In this document: positions 15,165 through 23,345 of the stretch, piece by piece
Layout: the number at the start of each line of letters is the position of its first letter
How positions within the stretch are numbered: position 1 is the first letter of the stretch
Source: Candidatus Poseidoniaceae archaeon
GTDB taxonomy: Archaea; Thermoplasmatota; Poseidoniia; Poseidoniales; Poseidoniaceae
NCBI GenBank assembly: GCA_022424925.1
Contig: JAKMGM010000021.1
Location: 1 to 25,905, forward strand
DNA length: 25,905 nucleotides
Direction of reading: 5' to 3'
Position numbers and translations under genes: made by a program
Notes under the pieces: generated by a model
What the model was told of the DNA's origin: nothing
What the model saw: only the letters and a program-made list of their open reading frames with translations
Databases searched by the model: none

Positions 15165-16112
15165 TGGCCGAGTCGTCTCAACGCGTCGAACAACACCGGT
15201 CTCCACATCAATGACTTCTCCAAAGGTCGTGGTGTGTGTATCTCCAAGAACTGCCGCTGGTAGGTATCCGTCACAAACACCAGACGCAGCGAAGATAGCA
15301 TTCTCGCTCTTGCACAAATCGTGGGCTTCCCACAATCGCGTCAAGTCATCCCCAACCATAGTTCCGGCCCTTGCTTCTTCCTCGTCGGAACGGAACACGA
15401 GGCGTCCTTCAAACACACCACCAAGTCCGCGAATTGCGGTGGCTGAAATTACACCCTCCGGTGCAGCGCCGATTCCCATGAGCAAATCGAACGGTCCGTC
15501 CGGACGGGCTGCCCATATAGCGCCTGAAACATCTCCATCTCCCATCAATTCCAGTTGTGCCCCACTTGCACGAATTTCCTTGAACAATCCAGCGTGGCGT
15601 TCACGGTCAAGTGCGACCACTCGGACATCAGATACCGCCTTATCCAGTGCGGCAGCAGTTTGCTCGAGATTGTAAGCAACGCCTCCATCAAGGCTGATGT
15701 GACCGACCAATTCCGGTCCACCAGCGATTTTGTCCATGTAGCAATCCGGTGCGTGAAGCAACGTCCCGCGAGGTGCTGCGGCAAGAACGGCAATGGAATT
15801 TGGAGCATTCGATGCACAGTTGTTTGTACACTCAAGCGGGTCAACGGCAATATCAATTTGAGCGGCACCTGCAACGCCCACCATACTTCCGATTTGCTCA
15901 CCAATGTAGAGCATTGGGGCTTCATCACGTTCTCCTTCCCCAATGGCTACACGCCCGTCAAAGGGTACATTGTCGAAGGTTCGTCGCATGGCCTCTACAG
16001 CAGCCTCATCAGCCTTTTCTTTCTCGCCTAAACCCCGCCATGCCGCACTGGAAATTGCTGCTTGGTCAACGGCTTCTAAGAAGTGGTGGTAAAGGTCGCC
16101 TACACTGCCCAT
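15159..16112 (-). CDS. glpX: fructose-1,6-bisphosphatase class II (GlpX type)
   Basis: A 317-residue enzyme that removes the 1-phosphate of fructose-1,6-bisphosphate in gluconeogenesis. Family motifs are seen in order: GEKEKADEAAVEAMR, GEGERDEAPMLYIGE, the metal-binding motif around D91-P92-L93-E94, DGDVSGAIWAARP, MGIGAAPEGVISA. The length is normal for the family. One oddity is C95 in DPLECTNN, where GlpX and related phosphatases have glycine (DPxxGT). The codon reads TGT without ambiguity. The ATG at 16112 gives the usual N-terminus, but no ribosome site is visible. It lies 70 bases after the bioY stop on the same strand. The class II (bacterial) type is notable for an archaeon. Confidence 0.93.
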   Translation of the reverse strand: MGSVGDLYHHFLEAVDQAAISSAAWRGLGEKEKADEAAVEAMRRTFDNVPFDGRVAIGEGERDEAPMLYIGEQIGSMVGVAGAAQIDIAVDPLECTNNCASNAPNSIAVLAAAPRGTLLHAPDCYMDKIAGGPELVGHISLDGGVAYNLEQTAAALDKAVSDVRVVALDRERHAGLFKEIRASGAQLELMGDGDVSGAIWAARPDGPFDLLMGIGAAPEGVISATAIRGLGGVFEGRLVFRSDEEEARAGTMVGDDLTRLWEAHDLCKSENAIFAASGVCDGYLPAAVLGDTHTTTFGEVIDVETGVVRRVETTRPL

Positions 16113-16182
16113 GCGCTATGACGGGCGCGCCCCATCCATGAATGAAACGGTGCGAACCAACGGTGAAATACCGAGGGTTGTT

Positions 16183-16827
16183 TCAAGCCGTGTCGGCATT
16201 TCCATCTTCACCGTCATCGTCAAACGGTTCATACGACCACATTTTCGTTGTGACGACACTCAAAAGAAGGATCTTCCCGAAATCCCAAAGCAGGAACGGT
16301 TCGGTTCCCCACTCATAGGCTTGGGCCATATCAACGCTGTAGGCCTCAGCAAGCCACAATGTCCCGAACACGTACACCGGAATCATAGCCAGCGACCAGC
16401 ACACAAGCTGTGCCTTAATATCAGCGACACCTGCGCTTCTTGAGCGGTCCAAACCTTCTGCAATGAGCGCCGAAGCAAATGGGAAAGCAAGCAGGTAACC
16501 GCCTGATGCGATGAGGGTAGAGCCATCCAGCAAGCCATCTGCACCACCGGCAAATACTGGAGCACCGATTGCACCTGCTAGCAGGTAAAGGCTACCAGAA
16601 AGGAACGCATCGTTGCGCCGAAGGTAGACCCCAGTCGCCATCACTGCAAACGTTTGGAATGTATACGGGACAGGTGTCCACGTGGATGGCAAGGCTAACT
16701 GAGCGCACAACGCAGTTAGACCAGCGAAGAAAGTGATGCCAACGGCACGTTCCAAAAATGTTGACTGGTCACTGGAGAGGGCAAGGTGCCAGCGTGTAGG
16801 TTTGGCAAGGTCGAACTGGTTGAACAT
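16183..16827 (-). CDS. bioY: BioY-type biotin transporter substrate-binding protein
   Basis: A 214-residue membrane protein, the S component of an ECF-type biotin uptake system. Typical segments are ALPSTWTPVPYTFQTFAVM, YLRRNDAFLSGSLYLLAGAIGAPVFAGG, STLIASGGYLLAFPFASALI, and about six hydrophobic helices. No ATPase (bioM) or T component (bioN) is adjacent. Solitary BioY proteins are known, and a shared ECF module elsewhere is also possible. It is about 50 bases downstream of the lipoprotein gene and 70 bases upstream of glpX, all on the - strand. The extra N-terminal 25 residues and an acidic C-terminal tail are probably cytoplasmic. Confidence 0.9.
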   Translation of the reverse strand: MFNQFDLAKPTRWHLALSSDQSTFLERAVGITFFAGLTALCAQLALPSTWTPVPYTFQTFAVMATGVYLRRNDAFLSGSLYLLAGAIGAPVFAGGADGLLDGSTLIASGGYLLAFPFASALIAEGLDRSRSAGVADIKAQLVCWSLAMIPVYVFGTLWLAEAYSVDMAQAYEWGTEPFLLWDFGKILLLSVVTTKMWSYEPFDDDGEDGNADTA

Positions 16828-16877
16828 GCTGTAGCCTTTGCTGAGAAGTTCTTAGTCGTTAATGATGAATAGAACGG

Positions 16878-18446
16878 TTATTCGCCATTCATGACGATTT
16901 CTTGGTCTTCGGTGCGGCACTGCTCTGCTTCACACAGTTGAGGTAACGTGGACGCATTGAGCATAGGCGATGATTCAACTGGAGAGGTCATTTCACCGTT
17001 GGCAACAAAGAGACTCGGGCCGTTGCCCATGAAGTAGACTGAACCGCGGCCGGCACGAGAATCAGCGGGTTGTGAATCATTGCCGGTGGCGCACGCATCG
17101 ATACAGCCGTCAGCAAACGCAATGTAGACGCGCCCTTCAATGTCGATGGTGAGGTCGTTGAAATCCAGTAGATTTCGGTTTGAGCCACCTTCATCGGTTC
17201 GGCAGTCGCCGCTGTTCAAACACATGCTACCGATTTGAACAGGGTCGTCAGAAAGGCGGTATGTGTGGAAGGTTGGATTCTCATCAAGTGCATTGAGGCT
17301 GTAGGTGACATAGATGTCGTAGGTAACATTCGCCATAGCGTAATGCGGGTTACCGTTCCAGTTGTTTCCATCGATATCCGTCTTGTTGAGCTCTTCAGCG
17401 TTCTCGCTACCAAGATAGGTGACTGCAATTCGACCAGGGTCGCCTGCATCGACTTGCGGGAATGCGGTGGAAATGACTTCAACGGGGCTCATGCGAAGAC
17501 TGGATTGTTCCCAAGTATCGCCAGAATCGGTGCTGCGAGACATGTAGATACCTTGGTCGGCTCCAGTCCACACGTGGTATGCGTTGGATTCAGAGTCAGT
17601 TGCAACTTCAGAGTTTTTACGTGGGTTTGGAGTTAAGACATCCTGCCCCATCTCTCGAGTGTCCCATGTAAGACCGTTATCCTTCGAGAAAATGATTGTT
17701 GGAGTTGCAACTCTTGGCGTCACATAGACCGTTCCATCAGGGGCGGTAGTAATGGCTCCATGCAGACCTCCATTACTGGTTGCAAGTCCGTAGATTTGGC
17801 CTCCAGTAGGGAAAGTGGCTCCTCCGTCGTAACTGGTGTAGCAGAAAATCCCAGCCAACTTGTTGTAACAGAAATACACTGCTTCAGAGTAAACCGGACT
17901 AAGTTGTCCTAACCCACCATAACCAGAATCGGTCCATGGCCCAGAACCTAATTTGATGTGGTCGTTGAGAGGCACTGGGCCGCTGTCGTACGGGTTACCC
18001 ATCCACGACTCTCCATCGTCATCTGACCAACCGATCCATGTTGTGGCAAGCCCCATCATGTGGATGTTGAAAATTCGGTCAGTTACCGGATCAACCCACC
18101 CATACGGGTCGCTGGTGAACGGGGCTTGTGTGATGTCGGCTGTGTTTTCCCAACTCTCTCCATAGTCACAAGAGCGCATTGGTTTTTCCATCGCAATAAA
18201 GAACATGCATCCACTTGAAGTGATGCCAATACTCGGTTCTTTACCGGTTTCACCAACATCGCTGAACACGAAATCCATTTCCAAAGGTGGTTCGTTGATG
18301 GCCATTCCAGTTCCATCGGTAACGAAAAATCGCTTATCCATTTCAGGTTCCATTTCCACGTCCACAACGGTATCTTCGGCGCCAAAACAGCCTGCCATAG
18401 ACATGGTCGAAACGAGGAGAACCAACAGCACAGCCTTTGCTCGCAT
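16878..18446 (-). CDS. secreted BNR/sialidase-like beta-propeller lipoprotein
   Basis: A 522-residue exported protein. The N-terminus has a lipoprotein signal peptide (MRAKAVLLVLLVSTMSMAGC) with the lipidation cysteine at C20. At least four Asp-box motifs follow (SDDGESW, SYDGGATF, SKDNGLTW, STDSGDTW), diagnostic of BNR-repeat beta-propellers such as sialidases, photosystem II assembly factor YCF48 and various glycan-binding proteins. Several cysteine pairs occur in the C-terminal third. The catalytic arginine triad and Tyr/Glu of true sialidases could not be confirmed, so enzymatic activity is not claimed. The ATG at 18446 is chosen for its lipobox and the AGGAG five bases upstream. It is divergent from the GNAT-aminotransferase gene. 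It probably sits on the outer cell surface. Confidence 0.85.
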   Translation of the reverse strand: MRAKAVLLVLLVSTMSMAGCFGAEDTVVDVEMEPEMDKRFFVTDGTGMAINEPPLEMDFVFSDVGETGKEPSIGITSSGCMFFIAMEKPMRSCDYGESWENTADITQAPFTSDPYGWVDPVTDRIFNIHMMGLATTWIGWSDDDGESWMGNPYDSGPVPLNDHIKLGSGPWTDSGYGGLGQLSPVYSEAVYFCYNKLAGIFCYTSYDGGATFPTGGQIYGLATSNGGLHGAITTAPDGTVYVTPRVATPTIIFSKDNGLTWDTREMGQDVLTPNPRKNSEVATDSESNAYHVWTGADQGIYMSRSTDSGDTWEQSSLRMSPVEVISTAFPQVDAGDPGRIAVTYLGSENAEELNKTDIDGNNWNGNPHYAMANVTYDIYVTYSLNALDENPTFHTYRLSDDPVQIGSMCLNSGDCRTDEGGSNRNLLDFNDLTIDIEGRVYIAFADGCIDACATGNDSQPADSRAGRGSVYFMGNGPSLFVANGEMTSPVESSPMLNASTLPQLCEAEQCRTEDQEIVMNGE

Positions 18447-18515
18447 GGTTGCTCCTGCTTGCCGACCAATAATGACTTTCCGATTCGATACTTTGGATAA
18501 ATCCGGCAAACTCTT

Positions 18516-18524
18516 GAAAACATA
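18516..18524 (+). promoter_or_regulatory. TATA-like element of the GNAT-aminotransferase gene
   Basis: GAAAACATA centred about 23 bases before the ATG at 18543, consistent with a leaderless transcript; no ribosome site is seen. The - strand of the same 96-base gap holds TTTATCC near 18496-18502, which could drive the divergent lipoprotein gene. Confidence 0.35.
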
Positions 18525-18542
18525 CGGAGCAATGAGTGGTTC

Positions 18543-20246
18543 ATGGCTGAATTCTTACACTTCGATTATCCGCTACCTCAAGACAAAGAAGTTGAACAGA
18601 TTTGGAACGAAATCTCTCGACTACGGCATGAGGTGTATGCAAGTGAATTGCAGCAATATGATGCAAATTCAGAACAAAAAATCGAAGACCCTGGACGTCA
18701 CTTTATCGCTTGCGTGAAAAACGGAACCCTCGCGGGATACATTAGCCTGAATCCACCGCAAGAGAAACCGTTTCGAATGACCACTTACTTCTCAAAGGAA
18801 ACGCTTGAACAAACGGTATATGCAGCATGCGAACATCGACTCGACACCACTTTTGAAGTTCGAGCACTCACCGTAAATCCAACGTTTCGAGGGCAGAATA
18901 TATCGTTTCGATTGATGCGGTATGCACTCGAATTCATTCTTGAAAGGAACGGCACTGATATCGTTGCAATGGGTCATTCCGAAGTCGTGGATTTGTACCG
19001 GAAAAACGGCATGACCGTATTTGATGAGCACGGAATCCTACACGGAGAGACGTTGTATTATCCAATGTACTTGAGTCCCCTGAAAGTGGTGAGGGAACAT
19101 GCACAACGTATCGATGCTGACATCATTTCGGAGAAAAAAGATGATGTCTGCTACCACGGCGGCAAATCATGGGATACCTCGAGGTTCGACTTTGAAGTTC
19201 GTGATTCCTTGGTCGTTGCCGATGTGCTTGATAGCCCGTTTCCTCCTTGTCCTGAAGCACTCGATGTTTTGCGGGAACAACTTGAACGATGCTGCCAAGA
19301 ATCGCCGCCGACCCAGTGTGAAGAACTGATTGAAACGATTGCGGAGGTCAGAGGCGTGAATGCCAAGCATGTTGCCGTATCATCGGGTTCCTCCTCGTTG
19401 ATGTTCTCGTTCCTGCCCCAAGTGCTCAATCAAGATTCAAACGTGCTGGTACTCTCGCCGATGTACGGTGAATACAGTCACATCCTTACCCATGTCATTG
19501 GTTGCCATGTGACGAACTTTGTTCTTCATCACGAAGATGGTTTTCGAATCAGTGCTGATGATTTGGTCGAACAATCTCGCCTCCATGATGCCGTGATTTT
19601 TGTCAATCCCAACAGCCCAACGGGCGTCTATTGTGAAGAAATGAGCGAGATTGTACGCCGAATCCAAGATGAGCGTGAATCGCCTACCCGTTGCAAGATG
19701 ATTTGGGTTGATGAGACCTACATCGACTACATGCCGGAAGCGCAATCCCTTGAACCGATGGCAGCGACCACGCCGAGCCTCATCGTGTGCAAGAGTATGA
19801 GCAAGTGCTACGCACTGTCCGGGCTACGCGTAGCCTACGCGGTCGGTCAGAAGATGAACGAACTACGACGGTTCATTCCGCCATGGGCCGTCAGTCTACC
19901 GGGTCAACTCGCTGCTGTGGCAGCATTGCGTAACCCTGGATATTACCAGCAACAATACGACATCATTCACCAGCAAAGAGAAGAACTCAGCAGCATGCTG
20001 GACGAACAGAAGTTTACCGTACTTCCGGGCGTTGCAAATTTCATCTTGACCTTTTTACCCGAGCATACTCACCATACTTCAGCCTCGTTTATTGAAGCGT
20101 GTAAAGAGAAAGGTGTGTTCATTCGGGATGCACAAAACATGGGTGTATCCCTCACCAACAAGGCCGTTCGATTCGCCGTTCGTTCTCGAAAAGAAAACAT
20201 TCGGATAGTGCAGTGCACCCAAGAAGTTCTGTCAGAACATTACTGA
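18543..20246 (+). CDS. fusion of an autoinducer-synthase-like GNAT acyltransferase and a PLP-dependent aminotransferase
   Basis: A 567-residue two-domain protein. The N-terminal part (about 1-190) is a GNAT-fold acyltransferase: ISRLRHEVYASELQQYDAN near the start, E105-V-R107 in FEVRALTV, and the CoA-binding loop R116-G-Q-N-I-S121. This pattern resembles LuxI/FeeM-type N-acyltransferases more than ordinary acetyltransferases. The C-terminal part (about 195-567) is a fold-type I aminotransferase: GSSS (PLP phosphate), N355-P-N-S-P-T-G, D390 in VDETYIDY (PLP pyridine nitrogen), K421 in KSMSKCYALSGLRVAY (Schiff base) and a final FAVRSR. It is closest by eye to histidinol-phosphate-like aminotransferases or decarboxylases. 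The single frame has no stop between domains, so the fusion is real in this sequence. Likely an amine or amino acid is made by one half and acylated by the other; this is inference. It faces moaC, overlapping by 7 bases. Confidence 0.8.
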   Translation: MAEFLHFDYPLPQDKEVEQIWNEISRLRHEVYASELQQYDANSEQKIEDPGRHFIACVKNGTLAGYISLNPPQEKPFRMTTYFSKETLEQTVYAACEHRLDTTFEVRALTVNPTFRGQNISFRLMRYALEFILERNGTDIVAMGHSEVVDLYRKNGMTVFDEHGILHGETLYYPMYLSPLKVVREHAQRIDADIISEKKDDVCYHGGKSWDTSRFDFEVRDSLVVADVLDSPFPPCPEALDVLREQLERCCQESPPTQCEELIETIAEVRGVNAKHVAVSSGSSSLMFSFLPQVLNQDSNVLVLSPMYGEYSHILTHVIGCHVTNFVLHHEDGFRISADDLVEQSRLHDAVIFVNPNSPTGVYCEEMSEIVRRIQDERESPTRCKMIWVDETYIDYMPEAQSLEPMAATTPSLIVCKSMSKCYALSGLRVAYAVGQKMNELRRFIPPWAVSLPGQLAAVAALRNPGYYQQQYDIIHQQREELSSMLDEQKFTVLPGVANFILTFLPEHTHHTSASFIEACKEKGVFIRDAQNMGVSLTNKAVRFAVRSRKENIRIVQCTQEVLSEHY

Positions 20247-20689
20247 CCTTTGAACTTCTCAAGAACCACAATGTCTGAGATGGATGTTCCTGGATACTGG
20301 CCGTTCTCGTCTTTCTCAATGGATTTGACCATGTCCAAGGCACACAAGAGACCAGCGCTCACACCTGTGAGTGCTTCCATTTCGATGCCGGTCTTGTAGT
20401 GGGCTGAGACATGAACGGTGCATCGCAGTGCGTTTCCTTCCCACGCCCATTGAACCTTACAGCCCTCCAGAGGAATCGGGTGGCAATGCGGAACAATACG
20501 AGGCGTGTCTTTCACAGCTTGTATTGCTGCGATGGTTGAGGCTTCCAAAACGTCACCTTTCTTGACTGATTTACTTTGAATCGCCTGAGCCGATTCGGCA
20601 CTCAAGTTGAGGAGGCCTGTTGCGGTTGCACGGCGTTCAACCACGGCTTTCGCTCCGATTTCTACAATACCTTCGATTTCTCTTTCCAT
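20240..20689 (-). CDS. moaC: cyclic pyranopterin monophosphate synthase accessory protein MoaC
   Basis: A 149-residue MoaC, which with MoaA converts GTP to cyclic pyranopterin monophosphate in molybdenum cofactor synthesis. The whole diagnostic set is present: KKGDVLEASTIAAIQAVKDT, HCHPIPL (68-74), KTGIEMEALTGVSAG, and D119-x-x-K122 in ALDMVKSIEK, matching the catalytic Asp/Lys pair. The ATG at 20689 is chosen because AGGAG lies 8 bases upstream and gives the standard N-terminus. The gene follows moaE by 11 bases and is probably cotranscribed with it. Its TAA stop overlaps the end of the facing GNAT-aminotransferase gene. Confidence 0.97.
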   Translation of the reverse strand: MEREIEGIVEIGAKAVVERRATATGLLNLSAESAQAIQSKSVKKGDVLEASTIAAIQAVKDTPRIVPHCHPIPLEGCKVQWAWEGNALRCTVHVSAHYKTGIEMEALTGVSAGLLCALDMVKSIEKDENGQYPGTSISDIVVLEKFKGQ

Positions 20690-20700
20690 GGTGTCAACTC

Positions 20701-21150
20701 CTAACCGAGACCGGCCTTCCAAGACGCACCATCACTGGTGACCTCTTTCTTCCACAGAGGCGCCTGCTTCTTGAGTTCGTCGATGAGCCACTCACACGCC
20801 TGAAAGGCCTCTTTGCGATGCGGACTACCAACATGAATGGAAACGATTGACTCGGAAGGTCCAACCGAACCCACACGGTGCGCCATAACAACAGCGAACA
20901 CGCCGAACGTTTCGATTGCCTGTTCTGCCAATCGGTGTAAAACCGGAGACAACTGATTTTGCCACGCGTCAAATTCGAGACGCAACACATCCGCATCGCC
21001 TTCCTTTCCACGGGTAATGCCCAAAAACGAGACGATGGCTCCGCACCCATCGGTTGGCAACTTAGCTTTGAGAGCGTTTTCGTCGAGCAATTCATTCGCC
21101 TCTTCGATGAGAATGAAACCCGGCATGGATGAACGAGTCGAACGCATCAT
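20701..21150 (-). CDS. moaE: molybdopterin synthase catalytic subunit MoaE
   Basis: A protein of about 149 residues that inserts sulphur into cyclic pyranopterin monophosphate together with MoaD. Motifs include GCGAIVSFLGITRGKEG, HRVGSVGPSESIVSIHVGSPHR and the catalytic-lysine region LKKQAPLWKKE, which matches the KxxxPxWKKE pattern of the family. The start is uncertain: ATG at 21150 has GAGG 5 bases upstream, while ATG at 21126 (MPGFILIEE) matches the usual family start. MoaD is not in the window. moaE and moaC form a - strand pair, next to but divergent from the flavoprotein gene. The organism therefore probably has molybdenum or tungsten enzymes. Confidence 0.93.
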   Translation of the reverse strand: MMRSTRSSMPGFILIEEANELLDENALKAKLPTDGCGAIVSFLGITRGKEGDADVLRLEFDAWQNQLSPVLHRLAEQAIETFGVFAVVMAHRVGSVGPSESIVSIHVGSPHRKEAFQACEWLIDELKKQAPLWKKEVTSDGASWKAGLG

Positions 21151-21179
21151 TCAAACCTCACGCCTGTATGGGTATGGTC

Positions 21180-22430
21180 ATGGGCAGCGAGGACGCCATC
21201 CACATCATGGGCGCAGGACTCTCGGGTCTTGCCGCCGCCACGGTGTTGGCCAAAGGTGGTAAAGAAGTCCACGTCCATGACATTCGTGCCGACTCCGGTG
21301 CCCGATTTGACGGTGATTTTCAGGCCTTGGAAAACTGGAGCATGGGTGTTGATTTCTTTGAACAACTGAAAGAATGGGGGTTTGATTTATCCGAATTCAA
21401 AGCCACTGAATTTGATGTGGTTGACCTTATTCATCCAGACGATGTCATAACACAGGCAACGACACCGGGCACGGCGTATCGAATCATTGAACGCGGAACC
21501 TCCGACCACACCATCGATCAAGGATTCAAGCGACAAGCCTTGGCAGCTGGTGTTCATTTACACTACAATTCCCGCGTCAAAGAGGAGGACTGTACCATCA
21601 TCGCTTGCGGTCCGAAAGGGACTTCAGCAGTCGCTTACGGCGAGATTTTTCACACTGACCATCCAAATCATATCGGTTTCCAACTCAACGATAAACTGGC
21701 CCCTGGTTCCTATTCCTACCTCATCATCATCGACGGCGTTGGACTCATTTGCACGTGTTTGTGGCGCAAACAAAAGAAAAGTGAACGCTTCCTCAACGAG
21801 ACGATTGCTTGGTACGAAGCACACTATCCGAACCTCAACCGTAAACCAATCAAGCGCGTGGGTGGAAAAGGTGATTTCACCATCAACAGGAACTACAAGC
21901 AAGACGGCCGGTACTATGTCGGTGAGTCGGGTGGTCTACAGGATTTCATGTGGGGCTTCGGCATGCGAATGGCTGTCTGGTCTGGCGTTCTGGCTGCGAA
22001 TGATATTCTCGGTAAAGGTGACTATGAGGCAGATGTCAGAGAACACCTCATGCCGTATGTTCGCACAAGTGTTGCCAACCGTTGGCTGATGAATCGAGTG
22101 GGTGACCGCATGTTCAAGCGAATGTGCAACGCATGGATGAAGGACCAGAAGAAACGCGGTGACGGCCTTGTATGGATTGGTAAATTGTTCCGTCCGACAT
22201 TGTTCAAATCTCTTCTGTACAGGACAGTCAATCCGTTCATGCTGGAAAAAGACCCGAAGGCTCACGGCCGTGGAGTGCGTCGAATGCCGTTCCGTAAAGC
22301 CCTCAAGCGAGATGTGTGGGAACAATCCCCTGAAGCGTTGGCTGTTGGGGAACAGTGGACTGAAGTTCGTAAGAAAGGTGCAAAACTCTCTTTTTCGAAA
22401 GATACGGAAACGGATAATGACGCGCAGTAA
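21180..22430 (+). CDS. FAD-dependent oxidoreductase, geranylgeranyl-reductase-like
   Basis: A flavoprotein of about 416 residues. The dinucleotide-binding motif GAGLSG is at residues 11-16, and a second FAD-contact segment IIACGPKG and the late motif GESGGLQDFMWGFGMRMAVWSG (given here in part as GESGGLQDF...GMRMA) follow the order found in geranylgeranyl reductases. Those enzymes saturate isoprenoid chains of archaeal lipids. The fit is by motif order only, and other class A flavin oxidoreductases are possible. The C-terminal region is basic, with amphipathic helices. ATGs at 21168, 21174 and 21180 compete; none has a ribosome site. It is divergent from moaE and followed by an enoyl-CoA hydratase gene and a methyltransferase gene on the same strand. 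Confidence 0.7.
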   Translation: MGSEDAIHIMGAGLSGLAAATVLAKGGKEVHVHDIRADSGARFDGDFQALENWSMGVDFFEQLKEWGFDLSEFKATEFDVVDLIHPDDVITQATTPGTAYRIIERGTSDHTIDQGFKRQALAAGVHLHYNSRVKEEDCTIIACGPKGTSAVAYGEIFHTDHPNHIGFQLNDKLAPGSYSYLIIIDGVGLICTCLWRKQKKSERFLNETIAWYEAHYPNLNRKPIKRVGGKGDFTINRNYKQDGRYYVGESGGLQDFMWGFGMRMAVWSGVLAANDILGKGDYEADVREHLMPYVRTSVANRWLMNRVGDRMFKRMCNAWMKDQKKRGDGLVWIGKLFRPTLFKSLLYRTVNPFMLEKDPKAHGRGVRRMPFRKALKRDVWEQSPEALAVGEQWTEVRKKGAKLSFSKDTETDNDAQ

Positions 22431-22474
22431 GTCAAAGCGATTTGTTCTTAATGCGAATCCATGTGGGTCGATAC

Positions 22475-23341
22475 ATGAGCGACCTCTACGGACTCAAACT
22501 CGAACCTATGCCAAACCGCCTTGTCAACTACGGTGTCACCACCAACGGTATTGCGGTAATTGAACTCACCTCCGATTCCGCTGGTGCACCTCTCGAAGGC
22601 GCCAACGACCGTTCCCCGAACACCTACACCCACGGCATGATGTGCGATATTGATGATGCAATTGTCAAGGCTCGTTTCGATGACGATGTCACCTGTATCG
22701 TCCTAACCGGTAACGGTGCATCCTTCTTCTCTGCTGGTGCGTCCATTCAAATGCTGAACAGCGTTTCTCCAGGATTCAAGTACAACTTCTGTCTTCACGC
22801 CAACGAAACGCTTTCTCGACTTGAGCAAACCTCGAAACTCGTCGTTTGTGCAATCAACGGTCACGCTGTTGGTGGCGGTCTCGAAATCGCTATGGCCGCA
22901 GACATTCGAATCGCCCGAAAGAACGCAGGTAAAGTCGGACTTCCCGAAATCAACCTTGGTGTCCTTGCAGGAACCGGTGGTACCGCTCGTCTGACTCGAC
23001 TCATTGGCAAGGCAATGGCGCTTGAAATGATGGTCACTGGCGAATTGATGTCCTTTGAGGACGCACACGGCTGCAACCTCATCAACCACATTTGGGAAGG
23101 TTCTGCAGAAGATTTCCGACGAGATATACTTGACTGGTGCAGTCAATTCACATTACCAAACAAGGCGGTCAAAGCGGTTGGAAACATCAAGCGTTCGTGC
23201 CAAACTGGTCCAGAGATTCCATTCGAATACCACTTGGCACTTGAGCGTGAGTTGCAAGCATCTTTGTTCAACAGCACTGACGCCAAGGAAGGAATCGCAG
23301 CCTACGTTGAAAAGCGAGTTGCAAACTTTACTGGCCAGTGA
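22475..23341 (+). CDS. enoyl-CoA hydratase
   Basis: A crotonase-fold protein of about 288 residues. Both catalytic glutamates of classical enoyl-CoA hydratases are present at the right spacing: E138 in VGGGLEIAMAAD and E158 in VGLPEINLG. The oxyanion-hole segments FFSAGASI and INGHAVGGG are also intact. It would hydrate 2-enoyl-CoA to 3-hydroxyacyl-CoA in fatty-acid, amino-acid or aromatic degradation. This contrasts with the crotonase at 9624-10409, which lacks both glutamates. An N-terminal extension of about 35 residues is polar. The start at 22475 is preferred over TTG 22442 and ATG 22451; the ribosome site is weak. The next gene starts 4 bases after its stop, so the two are in one transcript. 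Confidence 0.88.
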   Translation: MSDLYGLKLEPMPNRLVNYGVTTNGIAVIELTSDSAGAPLEGANDRSPNTYTHGMMCDIDDAIVKARFDDDVTCIVLTGNGASFFSAGASIQMLNSVSPGFKYNFCLHANETLSRLEQTSKLVVCAINGHAVGGGLEIAMAADIRIARKNAGKVGLPEINLGVLAGTGGTARLTRLIGKAMALEMMVTGELMSFEDAHGCNLINHIWEGSAEDFRRDILDWCSQFTLPNKAVKAVGNIKRSCQTGPEIPFEYHLALERELQASLFNSTDAKEGIAAYVEKRVANFTGQ

Positions 23342-23345
23342 TTGA

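Noticed and set aside
16878..18446. Naming the lipoprotein a sialidase
   Set aside because: Only Asp boxes are visible; the catalytic residues of sialidases could not be confirmed.
18543..20246. Sequencing error joining two separate genes
   Set aside because: The frame is continuous through the linker with no stop, no second start with a ribosome site is evident, and both domains keep their key residues. An error cannot be fully excluded without related genomes.
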